Shown one piece after another: positions 1 through 12,627 of a stretch of DNA of 64,000 bases. Numbering within the stretch: position 1 is the first letter of the stretch; every line of letters starts with the position of its first letter. The notes below the pieces were generated by a model. That model did no database searches and was not told the DNA's origin. It saw only the letters and a program-made list of their open reading frames with translations. The translations under genes were made by a program, and so were the position numbers. Source of the DNA: Centroberyx gerrardi (taxonomy: Eukaryota > Chordata > Actinopteri > Beryciformes > Berycidae); contig NC_136005.1 in NCBI RefSeq assembly GCF_048128805.1, forward strand, positions 5,145,352 through 5,209,351. The letters run 5' to 3'.

Positions 1-128
1 TGGTAGCTCTTTCCCGGGAAAAATCTTCTGCCTCACGGAAAATTATGCGTTTTTATGTTTCCGATTTGTTTGGAATAATAAACAGAAGAAGAAGAACTGG
101 GTAGTTAGCATGAGCAGCGATAGCCACC

Positions 129-227
129 ATGGCTGAACCAGACAAAGAAAAGAGAAACTCAAACTGCATCGACAGAAAATCCAAGGAGAAAAAAAAACGT
201 TGTCACAGTCCCGCCCACACTGTTTGA
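129..227 (+). other. Short ORF with perfect Kozak context, unassigned
   Basis: An ATG in the context GCCACCATGG opens a 32-residue, lysine-rich frame (begins MAEPDKEKRN) that ends at a TGA at 225-227. A GT dinucleotide follows the lysine run, so it could be the start of a first exon that continues by splicing, but I find no partner exon. It may equally be part of a dispersed repeat. Not assigned to any family. Confidence 0.15.
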
Positions 228-733
228 TTGACAGGCGATCTCTGGGAAGTGCAGTGCAGAAACACCACAGCGATGAGCGCTTAGAGCCAAAGATGGAGAC
301 AAAATTTTTTAAAAATGAGGAACTGGAGGATTATCACTTTTTAAATTCCAATCAAAAAGCAATAACCTCCTCCTGGTTTTAGCTCCAGGTTCAGCGGCTG
401 TGAGACAAACCAGCTGCATCAGTTGAGCCTGGACTAGCACGCGAGGCCAGCTTGGTTAACAGTCGGCCGAGGTGCAGCGTCAAGAGTGTGTGTGCCAGGC
501 AAACGCCGGCTATTAAAGCCCTTCAGAATCAGAGAGGAAGAGACTCGGGCTGCTAATGGATGTGTCTATTGATGCTCCCGTTTAGCAGTGCACTGTAAAC
601 GATAGGGGAATGATTGTGTTGAAGACCAGGGAGGGAGGGAGGGAGGGAGGGGGGGTTTGGCTGAGCGATGATAATGACAAGGAAGGTTATTATTCGGCGC
701 CCTACGGAGTCTCTCTCGGCTTTGTGTATCTGT

Positions 734-777
<44 letters not shown>

Positions 778-1308
778 CTCTTCCTCCATCTCTCTCGCTC
801 CCGTCGCTCTCTCGGCCTATTAGCTATTATTCACTTCGCGCTTTTCTCCTCAGTCCGCTCCTCTCTCGCAATCTCGTGACATTATTCACCGCTGTTAGTC
901 TACATCCAATTGTGGCTGTCTCTCTTTCACATCCACCTCTATTTCTCTTTCGCAACGATCCGCTCCTTTTTCAAACGTACAGTACAGACTCTCATTTTTT
1001 TTTTCTCGTGCCCGCTGGTGAAATAGCGGTTATAGAAAGGAGGCAAAAACAAAAGAAGTCAAAGGGAGAACAGTGCGGCAGAGGTGGGAAAAGGGTTATG
1101 CGTTTTGAAATTTGGAGGATAGAAGGTTGCCCTTGAAATATCGATTTACTCACAAGTAGGATTTTTTTTTTTTTTTTGCCCAGCCGTGTGAGAGAGTGTG
1201 TGTTTGTCCTGTCAGTTCCAATCAGAGTGTGTGTGATGAATATGAATACAGTCAGCCTGCCTGCAGGTTTGGCAAGGGACCTCCTCCAGCTGGAGTCAGA
1301 CCCCTGCT

Positions 1309-1342
<34 letters not shown>

Positions 1343-1672
1343 TGTGTGGGATTATACACGTCAGTCTGTATCTATCAGCCCAGTGACAATCTGAGGATTA
1401 AATAACGGAAAATGCATACCATAATATGCCGTCTGGAGGACGCTTGTATCCAAAGTGCCTTCCAGCACCCGGGATTGCATCTTTTTTTCAGCATGGGCCG
1501 CCCCAAACCTTTAACCCTGGCACTGTCAGTGCCTTGCTCTACCCATTGAGATTCACAGCATCGCCGCATATTGAAATTTGTATGTTTGTAGCTACTATTG
1601 AAAACAAATGCTAGGGTTTGCTAAATTCTTGCAAACGTTGGACTATCTCTTATAGCTCTCCGAGGTTTAGCT

Positions 1673-1737
<65 letters not shown>

Positions 1738-1859
1738 CAGAGATAGTTGAGGGGCTTGATGTCAGTGTTCCAGAGCGCGCTCAATCCTGCCCTCCCCACT
1801 TCCACCGCCTAGATTACTGTAATCAACCCCATTCATTCAAACCCAGCTTGTCATTGTTG

Positions 1860-1891
<32 letters not shown>

Positions 1892-1985
1892 GTGTTCACT
1901 GCATATTGTTTGCTAGCACTCCTATAGCTGGTAGATTTACAAATGTCTTGTCAGTGGAGTAACAGTCCATCTATCATTCTCTCTG

Positions 1986-2027
<42 letters not shown>

Positions 2028-2116
2028 CTGTGTGTGTGCGCGCGCATAATCGCAGGGCACGAGGCAAAGAGAGAGAGAGAGACGCCATTCCAGCTGTGAA
2101 GAGTCGGAAGAAGCCA

Positions 2117-2152
<36 letters not shown>

Positions 2153-2342
2153 ACATGCACGCACACCCACACACCCACACACACACCCGGAGGCGCGTGA
2201 GCAGGTGAGCATTAAGTCAGGCAGCTAAACAGATCACGTCGCAGTATGATATCTGCAGACAGGCAGACAGAGGAGGCCGGTCTGTACCCGCAGGCAGAGA
2301 GCAACAACTCACAGCACACTCACCAGGAATTTCCACCACCTC

Positions 2343-2389
<47 letters not shown>

Positions 2390-3049
2390 AGAGAGAGAGA
2401 CACACACAGAGAGAGAGACAGAGGGAGAGGCATAAAGTGGTTTCCATCCAAGCATTTTTATGCAAACCAAATTAGAATGTGAGCACAAACTGGTTCACGA
2501 ATTTCAATAAAAAGTATTGTGTCACAGAGATTTTTTTTTTACGCTTGAATGAATCAGATTTTTTTTTGTTGTGGATCAAGCGCTTGGTGATAAGTACCGA
2601 TGGTATGTTGACTAAATGATGATGCATCTCAGCCTGAGGGATGATTGAATCCAATTGCAAAAATTTCTGAGAAATATCTGTCCACCAGCTTCCCAGAAAT
2701 GTCATACGTGTTGTTTCTCCCATTTATAGAACATCACAAGTGCATTACTTTGTTTATATAAAATATGGCCAAAATTAGCTGACACTAAAGGACAATAACA
2801 ACTTACCCAAATTCTTGAAAGTGTCTCTCTATTTATTTTGTTTTATTTTTTGGTATTCAGGAAGACTATTTATTTGGTTCAACCCAGCTGAATGAAACAC
2901 ACCTAATTAGCATTTTACTTATCACAACATTTAAAAAGTTTGATTACAATTTGCGTCACAGATGGATATCACAGCTTATCATAGCTATAGATAGAGGAAG
3001 GAAGATTAAAAGACGGAGGCAGAGAGAGACAGGAAGATGAAGAGAGAAG

Positions 3050-3088
<39 letters not shown>

Positions 3089-3639
3089 ATCCTGTCAAGA
3101 CAAAACCCACAAGAAGAAGTGACAGAAAATCTCAAAACAGCGTAGCCCAAGGGAAGAACTGGTCCACCCAGGAGGCTGTGCCGCTCTCCTGTCCCCGTTA
3201 AAAGCTGTCGCAAAATGTCCTCTCCTCTGATTGGCTGAGGGTTTTGGACCAACACACCCTGCCTCAACCTCTTTAGGTGAAAGGAGATCCTTGGAAGTTT
3301 AAAGCCGCATATTCACACGCTACTGTGATACCGAGTGTAGACGTCTCCTTTGTTACTTTGGAGAAATTGGATCACCCCTGTATGATTTGTCTTTCTGGAA
3401 TTACTGAGGTGTTTTGACAGGGTCCGCGATACATGTCATTGTGAAACTCTGACAGTATCTGTTACGCAAGCTTGTTTCGCCGGTTTGCTATTGTTATCGC
3501 CCGCTTACAGTTTTGCCGTGGTTTTTTTTTTTTTGCGTACTAATTTTTCTAGCTTTCATTCATTCAAGGTTTGCTCAGTATATATGCTCTTTATCAGCAA
3601 CGCCCAGCTTCACATTCATACAGTTGCACAAATTCCCAC

Positions 3640-3870
3640 CTGGGAGTTGCTCAGCACAACCACAGGCCTCTACGCCCTCACGCCCTGAAGCAGCTGGGGG
3701 TTCAGTTCTTGCTCAAGAGAACCTCGACAGTAGTTGTTAAAGGAGGGGAGAGTGTTAGCTAATCAGTTTTCCTGCCCAGGGATTCAAACCGCCAACCTTC
3801 AAGTCACAAGCCCGCTTCTTCGGTTCTTCAATCTACCAAGTTGTTTGTTTCACCCATCAGGCGAATCAGC
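3640..3870 (-). repeat. tRNA-derived SINE-like remnant
   Basis: On the minus strand the sequence reads like a degraded fish SINE: a pol III box-B-like stretch (GGTTTGAATCCC, 3778-3789), then a stretch related to the line 'fast charge of tens of genes' seen in teleost SINE bodies, namely the CTTGAGCAAG-type block near 3708-3720 and the CTGAACCCCCAGCTGCTTC block near 3686-3706. These same blocks recur in the clearer copy at 41135-41340. Confidence 0.45.
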
Positions 3871-6800
3871 CATGTTCTATGATCAGCTTTCTTAGATTTT
3901 CTTTTAGGTCTTCTTCAAAGCTCTTTATATTTAGCCTGAAAAACACCTCCTGAAAATTTTACAAGTCACAATTCTCCCCACACCAACCCCCGCATCCACT
4001 TATCTAAAAATGATTCAGTGGTTAAATGTCAGAGCTGTCCATGCCATTAAGGCCAGCATGTTTGAAGGAAGGACACCCTGCCTCCCCCTCTCCCTCCTCT
4101 GTCTCTTCTTATTCCTCTCTCGCCCTCCCCTTCTCCTTGCTCTCTCCCCATAGCCCCCCTCATCATCTATCCCCCCCATCCATCCCCCTCACCCAGGGTG
4201 GTTTGAGGGCCGATGTGCAGGCCTTGTCATTCAGATTAGGGCCAGATTGTCAGCTCAGGGCCCTTCTCTCTCTCTCTCCACTCGCGTGTCCCGGATCTCT
4301 CTTCCTACTGTCGCCCTCATCCCGCGGCCAAAGAAGACCTTATAAAGCAACATTCCTCCTCGTCCACTTCTGTCAATTCCAACACTGTCACTCAAATCAC
4401 TTTTCGGGAGAGCGGAGAGGCTGAGTTAGCGGTGTCCCTCGCAGCAAGGACTGTGCTTTTTTTGGTCCGAGATTAGATGACGCGTCAGCAGCTAGCAAAC
4501 TGTTTTTTTTGATTGAGCTGTTTTGAGTTTTGTGATTTCTTTTCTTTTTTTTTTTTTTGTTCGGTTCAGGACTGAAAAGCTTCTCGAATAAAAAGAAGAG
4601 AAGTCGCGTTAACTGGGATACACAGGAAATGATAAAGAAGAGAAGCGGTTATAAGGCGCTCTTGGATAATGGGCAGGACATTCTTCACTGTGATGTGGTA
4701 GAAAAATAACTCTATGAAAATTTTCAAATATGAATGCAAGATTAATTAAGTGAGGAGTGCCACAGTACTCTTGGATTTATTTTTTTCGACTCAATGGCTC
4801 CTGTGTGGAATGAATAAGATGAGGCAGAAGATGAGAAATCTGCCACATTATCTTAGTCACTCCTTACACTACCCCGTAAAAGCGGCCACATACCGCGTTA
4901 ATCATCCGACCACATCTTGACTCAGCGCCACGGTTTAATTGTCACATCGTATCACATTGCCACAGCAATTCTGTGGCATTTCATTTTTGTCCTTCTCACA
5001 AACACCGCTGGTTTTTTTTCACAGGGTGAGCAACTATGATTCAGCACTGTGTAAGTAAAACCTTTCGTGCAAGATGGCGGACGGTCTCTTTTACGGGTAT
5101 TAGTGCAAGGAAAAAAAAAAAAAAAAAAAAGACCCAAGTCTCCACATTGCCACATCATAGCGAAACACCAGATGCTATCGATGCTGGTGAGCCGACAGTG
5201 ACAGAGTTTCATAGCCGTTGCCTTCCTCGTCCTCCACCTTGCATGTGGCCCTGGAGGCATGCTGCTGTCTGTCTAGAGGCCAAGCCGCTGTGCTTCAGTA
5301 CAGCACATGACGATAAGCCACAGCCTCCACTCCGGTGCTATGTTTACTAAAGCCCGCTATGAGTCAGGAGTTTCAAGATGACTTCCCCCTTCTAACTGCT
5401 ACTTACAGCGAAAACAAAATGTGTTCCCATACCCTGACGCAGTCTTTGTCTGGTGGCATAATGACCATGTGTGTATTCTCTCTGAAGCAGAGGCAAGCAG
5501 CTAAAGTTGACACTATGTACGGCACTCAGAGCCGGTGACAAACCAAAATAATTGCCATTATTTAGGAGCAGGTGGGGCAAAGCCAATTCTGCTTTTTTGC
5601 AAGGGCTGTGGTAGCGGTGGTGGTGGTAAGCACAGAGTGAAGCTCTTTTAATAATAAATCTAATAAATCATTGATGGGTTTTATTTGAAATGGCAGACAC
5701 CCAGCACCAATTTCGAGGACGTATATTCATAAATTCCATTTGATTTATCCCAGCATGTTTGATCCCTGAAATGAATCCTTTTTTCTGTCTCCGTTCCTCA
5801 GGTACAATATGCAAATGGCCAACACCAGGTGCAAAGAGTGGGAGAAAAAGCCGCTTGTTCTAACAAACCTTATTCTCTGACTGACTCCTTTATAGCTATC
5901 AGCAGGTGCTGTGAATTTGAATACTCTGGAACCAAGACCGCTAATGCTAATGGATATGGAAATGGAACATATTATTCGATCTTTAAATCTGTAGATAGTC
6001 ATCCGGTGAGCCAAAATGGAGTCTGCCAAGAAGCTGGCGTCATCGGAGGGTAAAACACTCATGACTTTTTTAGTGTCCTTCCCGCTCCGAGAGAATGAAA
6101 GGGGGATTAGCAGAAAGATAGAGGGAGAAAGAGAGAGAGATAGTGTGTGAGAGAGAGAGAGAGAGTTAGAAGCCTCCCTGCCCACAGAGAAGTCTTGTCT
6201 CCTCTGCATCTCTAAGCAGACTGTCATCCCGGCTCACCATCAGGTCTGCGCTCGCCCCAGTGAACATTCAACGCTGTCGGTGAGTTTGAGCTAAATTGAA
6301 AAAACCATCGACCGTTGATTGTACCCTGTGGCCAGCCCTTGTCGCTCAATGTCTTCAAAAAAAAAAAAAAAAGAAGAGAGAAACACATGCATAAACTTGC
6401 ACACACACACACATGGCCAATGACTCCCTGAAGAATCACATGAAGAACACTTTGTCCCTCTTCCACCTCCTCCCCCCCAGCTCCCTACCGACTTATCCTC
6501 CCTTTCCCCCCCCCCAAACAAACTCTGCAAATACAAAACACCCCAAAAAAAAAAAAACTTCCAGCCTCCAAACCACAGCAAAGGTCACAATCAACATTCA
6601 TTGCTGTCGGTGGGTTTAACTGTGTGGAAGAGCTCACTGAACGATGAATGCAACTGTGTCCCAGATTTCCACGGCCGACCGTCACAAGGAATAGCGTCAC
6701 GATATGCTGATGATGCCGTTATTTATTTCTCCGCCCGCCTCCCCGCCTCCCTTCCCCCCCTCAACAACAGGCTCGTGCAGGGAATGTAAATTGACAGGCA

Positions 6801-9068
6801 GCTCAGAACGCATCTCGATCATGCTGGGTGGGGTATGTGTGTGTGAGGGGGGGGTCCTAATGTGACTATAGAAGCAGAGGGGGAAAAAGAGATGCAAGAG
6901 ATAAGTCGGGGAAAAATGACCTTTGAGAAAAATACACGAAGAATGTCGTGCTTGCATTGCATCTAGGGCCTGATAAATTAGTTGGTTTTCATAACAGAGT
7001 TGAGTTGCAAGAGGCAGTTGTAAAAATGGCTCTTGAACAAAAATACAGCAATAATGTAGCGGCTGTTGGACCAGAAGCTAGTATTGCATATGAAGAGTTG
7101 CAAAATGCTAGGTAACATTTTTGGAGGAAAAATTATCTCCTGAAGTCATCATTTAATATCTCTGAAATAAAGACGATTCACTCTGTAAAAGTGATGATTT
7201 TGTCATCCGAGTCAAGGTTAGCATCAGCTAAATGCCTTAAATGTAACTACTATTTGTTTTAATTTTGCAAGAACATATTTTTTTTTTCAAATGGTGGATA
7301 TCCCATTTGGAAACGATGGTGAGTAATGTATGTGTTGCTTCTCATTCATGTATATACTGTTTAATATGTGTTACTGTTTCTTTTTCTGTCTGCCAAACCA
7401 TTTAAGGACCGCAACTGAAATAAGTTTTATAACTTCATTGTGTAATTGTGGTTGTTACAATACTGCATGCTGGTTTGTGTATTGTATTTTATCAAATAAA
7501 TGTTATCAGTCAAACCTTCAGTGATGTGATGGGTGTCTCAGGTTCTTTTTTTTTAGTTTGGTCAAAGGAGATGTGAAAGTGGTGTAGCACAGGATACAGT
7601 GTCAGTCCTTTCAGTTTAACCATTCGGAAACAAAGTGAAACTGCCATATATAAGTGTTATTGCTGTACTTATAATTTGGCTTTTTTTGTATTACCAAAAC
7701 TCTAACACAAAATGCTTAGTATAGTCAATTTAGTAAAGGTATCCTGTAAGTCTTTTTGATGGTTACATTGTTTGTGTAGGAGCCATAAAACATAGCATAG
7801 TCAAAGCAACTTCATGCATTTTTGTCTATAAAGATTATTTTCTTGAGAAATGTGTCTTCATTCAACAACTTAGCGGCCTAGTCACATACACAGAGCAATA
7901 AAATACAATTATATAGCAGATAAATACACTCACACAACCACAACAAGCTATTCAAGCAATCAACAGATCCAAAACAGAAAGAACATACTGTAGACACCAT
8001 CAACCTCTGTGCACATTTGTTATGGCTTTCAGCAAGAACACTTCTACAGAAATGAATAAGCAATAAAGATGCTGATTTTTCAAATTGTGTTGAGAATTTG
8101 ATTCCTTGAATTGACCCAAAACCTAATTAACAAGTACTGCATCTAAGGCCTTTATTCATATTTTAATAATTTTGCAAAGTTAAATTGTGTTTCATTGCAA
8201 TTTCACTGTAAGATAAGGGATGTTGAATTAATAAAAATATTTTACGGTAAGACAATGAAGTCATAGCTGGCTACATGTCTAGCATGCGTAACTGAGATCA
8301 CATTAAAACAATTTATTGACACATTTTCTGTGTAATTTCAGACTTAAATAATTTTCATGAGCAAATCACAGACATTATACTATCTCTGTAATTCTCTGCC
8401 CCTTTCCTTCACATAACACATTTATGTTTTTCTTCCAGAGTATTATGTTACCCATAGTGGCACAATAGAGTTTGTTTTTCCATAATGTTTTGTTCCTAGT
8501 GTGGTTGAGTTTGGTCTGTGTATGATAGGAGCGTGCTGGTTAGACACCCAAACATAATTAGGTACTGGCCCACGTTCAAAGGCTGCTGGCGGGTTACATC
8601 CTGGTTTCTGAATACTGCTGTCCTACCCAGTCAACACTGTACCTTTTTCAGTGGAAAACTAAAGAGACCTGATACTGTATCATAACCACTGTACGACCAG
8701 TGCATGTACAGAACAGCAATGGAAAAACCCCACTGATATGGTCTTCTAGTTTCACATTTGCACAAGGGGTGAAAGGTGAAACTAATCTTCACCCTTCAAA
8801 ATAGCTCTGCAATATAGCATTGGAAAATATACAGTATCACCATTATTTTAAATTAGATTTCAGATACATTTCGCTGTTTATATTACATATTTATGCTATA
8901 CATTTGGCAGACCATTGTCTTAAGCATCCAAATTGTGAAATGTGTGCATGGAAGAGTAAATATTCAGGTGAGATATGCAGCCATGTTCAGTCAGATAATT
9001 TCATGGCTCAGTAAGGTCACCCAGCCTCAGGGCCGCCACCAGACCAGAGCAGAGGATATTCACATTAT

Positions 9069-9070
<2 letters not shown>

Positions 9071-9113
<43 letters not shown>
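9071..9113. repeat. (TA)n microsatellite
   Basis: Uninterrupted TA dinucleotide tract of about 42 bp. Confidence 0.95.
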
Positions 9114-9114
<1 letters not shown>

Positions 9115-9194
9115 CATGGCGATGCTTGCTAGAAAATATCGACTAACCACTAGGTAGAAGCTGTAAATCTATGTAACCCAATGAGTCATGATAA

Positions 9195-9260
9195 CAGTAA
9201 TTGAAGAGCTTTGTTCCAAAACTAGATATCCATTTGAAGAAAAAGCAACGCCTACTCTTG
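9195..9260 (+). repeat. Terminus of a dispersed MITE-like family
   Basis: Carries GAAGAGCTTTGTTCCAAAA followed by TATCCATTTGAAGAAAAAG. The same terminal sequence appears at both ends of the element at 26230-26497 and in reverse orientation at 60300-60340, 60805-60840 and 7283-7312, so it is one end of a repeated, probably non-autonomous, transposon family. Confidence 0.55.
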
Positions 9261-10360
9261 CACAATGATTTCTAGGGAAAAAACAATTATGGTGTTTTTT
9301 GGAAGGATAGCAGGCAACTTCCTTGTTTGACAAAATGGTAACACTTTTACAGACCTGGATCCTCAATTTACAGATACTGAATGATACAATTCAAGAAATG
9401 ATTCATAAGGTGAATATCTCAGTTCTTGATGGGATTTTGCATAATGAGACAAAGAGTATCATGTTTAAGTCGTGCTATTAGACCATGATAACTCTTGAAG
9501 TACAGCTAAATATCCTGCTGTATTATTATTGGTGTAGTTATCATACAGTCTTACCAAACAGTACAATCACATAGATAATTCTCCAGGAGTAAATTAAATA
9601 ACCACTCGTGAAATTATTCCCAGAAACCAATTGTAACTAATCATACAGTAAGTGGATGAAGAGCGGTTACCCTATGAAGAAGACAACTGCAGACTGGTGA
9701 ACAATTAATGACGTCCTCTGTCCACTAGAGGGATACAGAGAACAGGACATGAAAAAGACCAAAGACCCACCCAGTTCAAGTTCATGTCTTCTGTATTTTT
9801 ACATCATTGATACAAATAGAAAATAAAGGGGGAAAGGAACATACAGATAAAGCAATACAAAAAAATCATAATGAAAAGACAGCAATATGAACACAATCCA
9901 GGAACTTATGGGAACCTCATTACATGTATTGCTCCATGTGAAGGATACATAATGTGTTGGGACAGTCACTGATGAAAAGATGTCAAACATAGATCAGACA
10001 TAAGGAATTTTAATTTCATTCTAAATAAAATATGACCATAAACATCCTAATAAACATCCTACTCCCTGATCTGGTGATCTCTAGTCCATGATTTTCAACA
10101 CAGGGGGTTGGGACTGTAAAAAAAAAAATATTTCTAATATAAAAATGTACCAATTATAATGCTTGTGATTAATGCATTTTTTGTGAAATAATATTTGCAA
10201 CCTCCAGACTTATTCCTATTATTGATCAAGTACAATACCTTGAAAAGAGAAAATGAATGAAAAAAACAAAACATGAAGTTCATCATCCTGAGCATTAATG
10301 CTTGCAACAAGGGATTGTGAGCTAAAATTTTAAGAGCAATTGAGTCAGTCAGGGCCTGCT

Positions 10361-10560
10361 TTGACTTCTAGATCAGCCACTTACAGGGCAGGAAGCTAAC
10401 TATTTTGTCCACCAGTCACAGAGGCTGGTTCATCCCAAAAAGTCACCAGCCACTTTCACTATTTTACTAGCCAACTAGATTTCTTTAGAACAGAATAAGA
10501 CGGCTGGTTACCTGCCAAAGAGCCTGGTGGCTGGTGTTAGTTTCCCACCCTGGTCACTAC
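10361..10560. repeat. Dispersed repeat with CACCAGCC/GGCTGGTG blocks
   Basis: Contains CACCAGCCACTTTCACTATTTTAC, read here in two parts as CACCAGCCACTTT and CACTATTTTAC, then CTGGTTACCTGCCAAAG and GGTGGCTGGTG. The block CTGGTTACCTGCCAAAGTGTC recurs at 11190-11212, inverted at about 18999-19026, and in a degraded form at 23216-23245, so at least four copies lie within 13 kb. Confidence 0.5.
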
Positions 10561-11144
10561 AATATAAAATGGCGTGAACTAACACATTACACTGTACTCT
10601 AACAACAAATTTCCTTTTCACAAAAACACTAATTCTCTACAAGCTTAGACAGCGTACTGATCTACTCAACCGACAACATCGACTCCCAAGTGTTTTTCTT
10701 CTAGAGAAATACTCAAGCATCCTACTGCTTACATAGCTTCTCATTACATCGACAGTTTCAAACAATTACATAGTGCATGTACAGATACCTAATACTAGTG
10801 GATGGATTCATTTTATTAGCTGCCACGCACATTTTCTTTTTAACAGAACAAAAAAAAGGCACAGACAAATGAAATGGAAATCTAGACTTGCAAACAAATG
10901 ATCATCCCATTGCATCAAATCTTTAGCTTCCAAAACTATAAACCTCATTGATGATTTATCCATTTATTTGTTTATTTAAACATTGCTGTAAATGTGTCAA
11001 TTTACAGCAAAAATCCATGAGTTTTATGAAGCAAAATACAAATTATTTCCAGAAAGTATAACTCCTACAAACCTCTGCGTTACTGACTGGACTCTACTTT
11101 ATCCATATACGCTGTAAACAGGACAGGAGCTTGTATATCCCTGA

Positions 11145-11280
11145 ATTTCACCAGCCTCCTTCACTATTTTACATCTAACTGATGTCTGGTTACCTGCCAA
11201 AGTGTCTGGTACAGCAGACAAACATGCCAGCCTCAGCCAAAATCCACCAGCATCTGTCTGGTGGCACTTTTAGCGCTACA
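11145..11280. repeat. Second copy of the CACCAGCC-type repeat
   Basis: Shares CACTATTTTAC and CTGGTTACCTGCCAAAG with the copy at 10361-10560 and is truncated after a CCACCAGCATCTGTCTGGTGG palindromic block. Spelling is diverged, so this is an old insertion. Confidence 0.45.
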
Positions 11281-12627
11281 AACAGTGATTTGACTCGCTG
11301 CCAAGCTTGCTCAAAGTGTAATACCGTGCTCCCGCTCTTCTCCGGAAATCATTTTTCAAGACATTATGCACTGAATTGTGAATGTGTAATGTGGCAGCCG
11401 CTAATATGATTATGCTGCTTAAGACATTTGAATATAGTGGTGGATCAATTTGGAAAAGTCATTAGTAATACAGCAGTCTGGGGGGAAATGTTCCGCTGGG
11501 AACTTTGAAATGCTTATTTGTAGTGACTTCTGAGAGAAGGACCTGCAGCCTTTTGATTATTATTTCCAGGACATTTTATTCATTTACCCACTTTTTTTTT
11601 TTTTTTTTCATGAGTGGAAAACTGTCTTCGCACAAAGTTCTACTTTTAACTCTTTGTGGGATCTGATTTTTTTTGACTGAACAGCAAAAAAAAGAAAAAA
11701 AAGAAAATGTATTCCATATTTCTGTTTAGGCAGCTTTAAGTGCATCAGGCTTGTGTCACAAAGTTAAAAACCAGAATCCATGTGGTTTCCCTGTTTAGAC
11801 AGCTGAGGTGAGATGACAAGTTAAATCTCTGCACCTGTGTCATTCCAGTCTTTTCCAGGTTTATGAGGAGAAACGGGAACCCTGCAATCCTCCCAATCAT
11901 GCTTCTTTCTTACATGGCTGAATAAGACAATTCCATATTTTTAACCAGAGTGCCGTCTGATTAAATAGTATTTGGTAATGCTCTTTATCAGGGTCCCTGC
12001 ACAGTTTCAATTTCAAAATGCCATACATTCTCCTGACCTTAATTATTATTATTAACTACGCCATATCACTCAGTAGCTGTAAATTATTCTCCACAGCTAC
12101 AGAATATGTGAGAGGGCATGGGGTCTACAACCATGAAATCACAGAAAATATGCAGTATGTATATTTGGATAGTACAACAACATTCTTCCATGCTTTTGAA
12201 AGCACTTTTGGGCAGTTTTCAAACTTATCAGGGAATTATCAAAATCTTTTGTCACATCTGAGACACATTTGGCCACATCCATCTCAACTCCAATACATAT
12301 AGGAGCTACGTACCTATTTTAAAGGATGGAAATATTACCAGAGGAAGTGACGTGTGTGACAATCTGGGTTTTGGCCAGAAAAGACAAATCGGATTTCAAT
12401 GTGTATAATGAAAACGCATTTAAATGTCAGTGTGTAAATATAATACAGCTACATCAACTCGGATACAAGACTCAAGAGATGTTTTTGCCAGGTGTAATTC
12501 ATATATCTGTTACTCCAAGTGGAAAACTGTTTGGCCCAGGTTTGTGTTTTTTTACCTAAACCACAGAGTAGATAGTGGTGTTTTCCCCCCCCTGTGCTGC
12601 AGTTCACCCCCCCTCCAGCGGGGGTCG

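Larger units (their letters stand above)
1..6200. other. Gene-free, microsatellite-rich flank
   Basis: No exon chain with splice sites could be built here on either strand. The stretch is dominated by simple repeats: (GT)n near 730-760, 1313-1347, 1676-1730, 1860-1887 and 1990-2037, (CA)n near 2119-2186, (GA)n near 2345-2430 and 3057-3086, and poly-T or poly-A runs. The reading frames over the GT and CA tracts are Cys-Val or Thr-His repeats and are not genes. Between them lies unique, moderately GC-rich DNA (for example 4860-5040 and 5160-5340) in which I see no coding potential. Confidence 0.6.
6200..12627. other. Gene-free AT-rich stretch downstream of ankle1
   Basis: Apart from a (TA)n tract and pieces of dispersed repeats listed separately, I see nothing coding here. 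AATAAA-type signals are frequent on both strands (for example + strand near 7495 in a 3'-UTR-like stretch 7380-7520, and a minus-strand signal at about 11575-11580 lying some 1.05 kb after the ankle1 stop). None can be tied to a transcript from sequence alone. The minus-strand part next to 12627 should include the ankle1 3' UTR. Confidence 0.5.

Noticed and set aside
732..2212. Open frames on both strands rich in Cys-Val or Thr-His
   Set aside because: They are translations of GT/CA microsatellites and have no start context, splice sites or family resemblance.
4026..4424. 132-residue Ser/Pro-rich frame
   Set aside because: It comes from a CT-rich stretch; there is no domain, no conserved pattern and no splice partner.
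5745..6227. 160-residue minus-strand frame
   Set aside because: Its repetitive Ser-Leu and Ile-Ser runs come from GA and GAT simple repeats, and the rest matches nothing I recognise.
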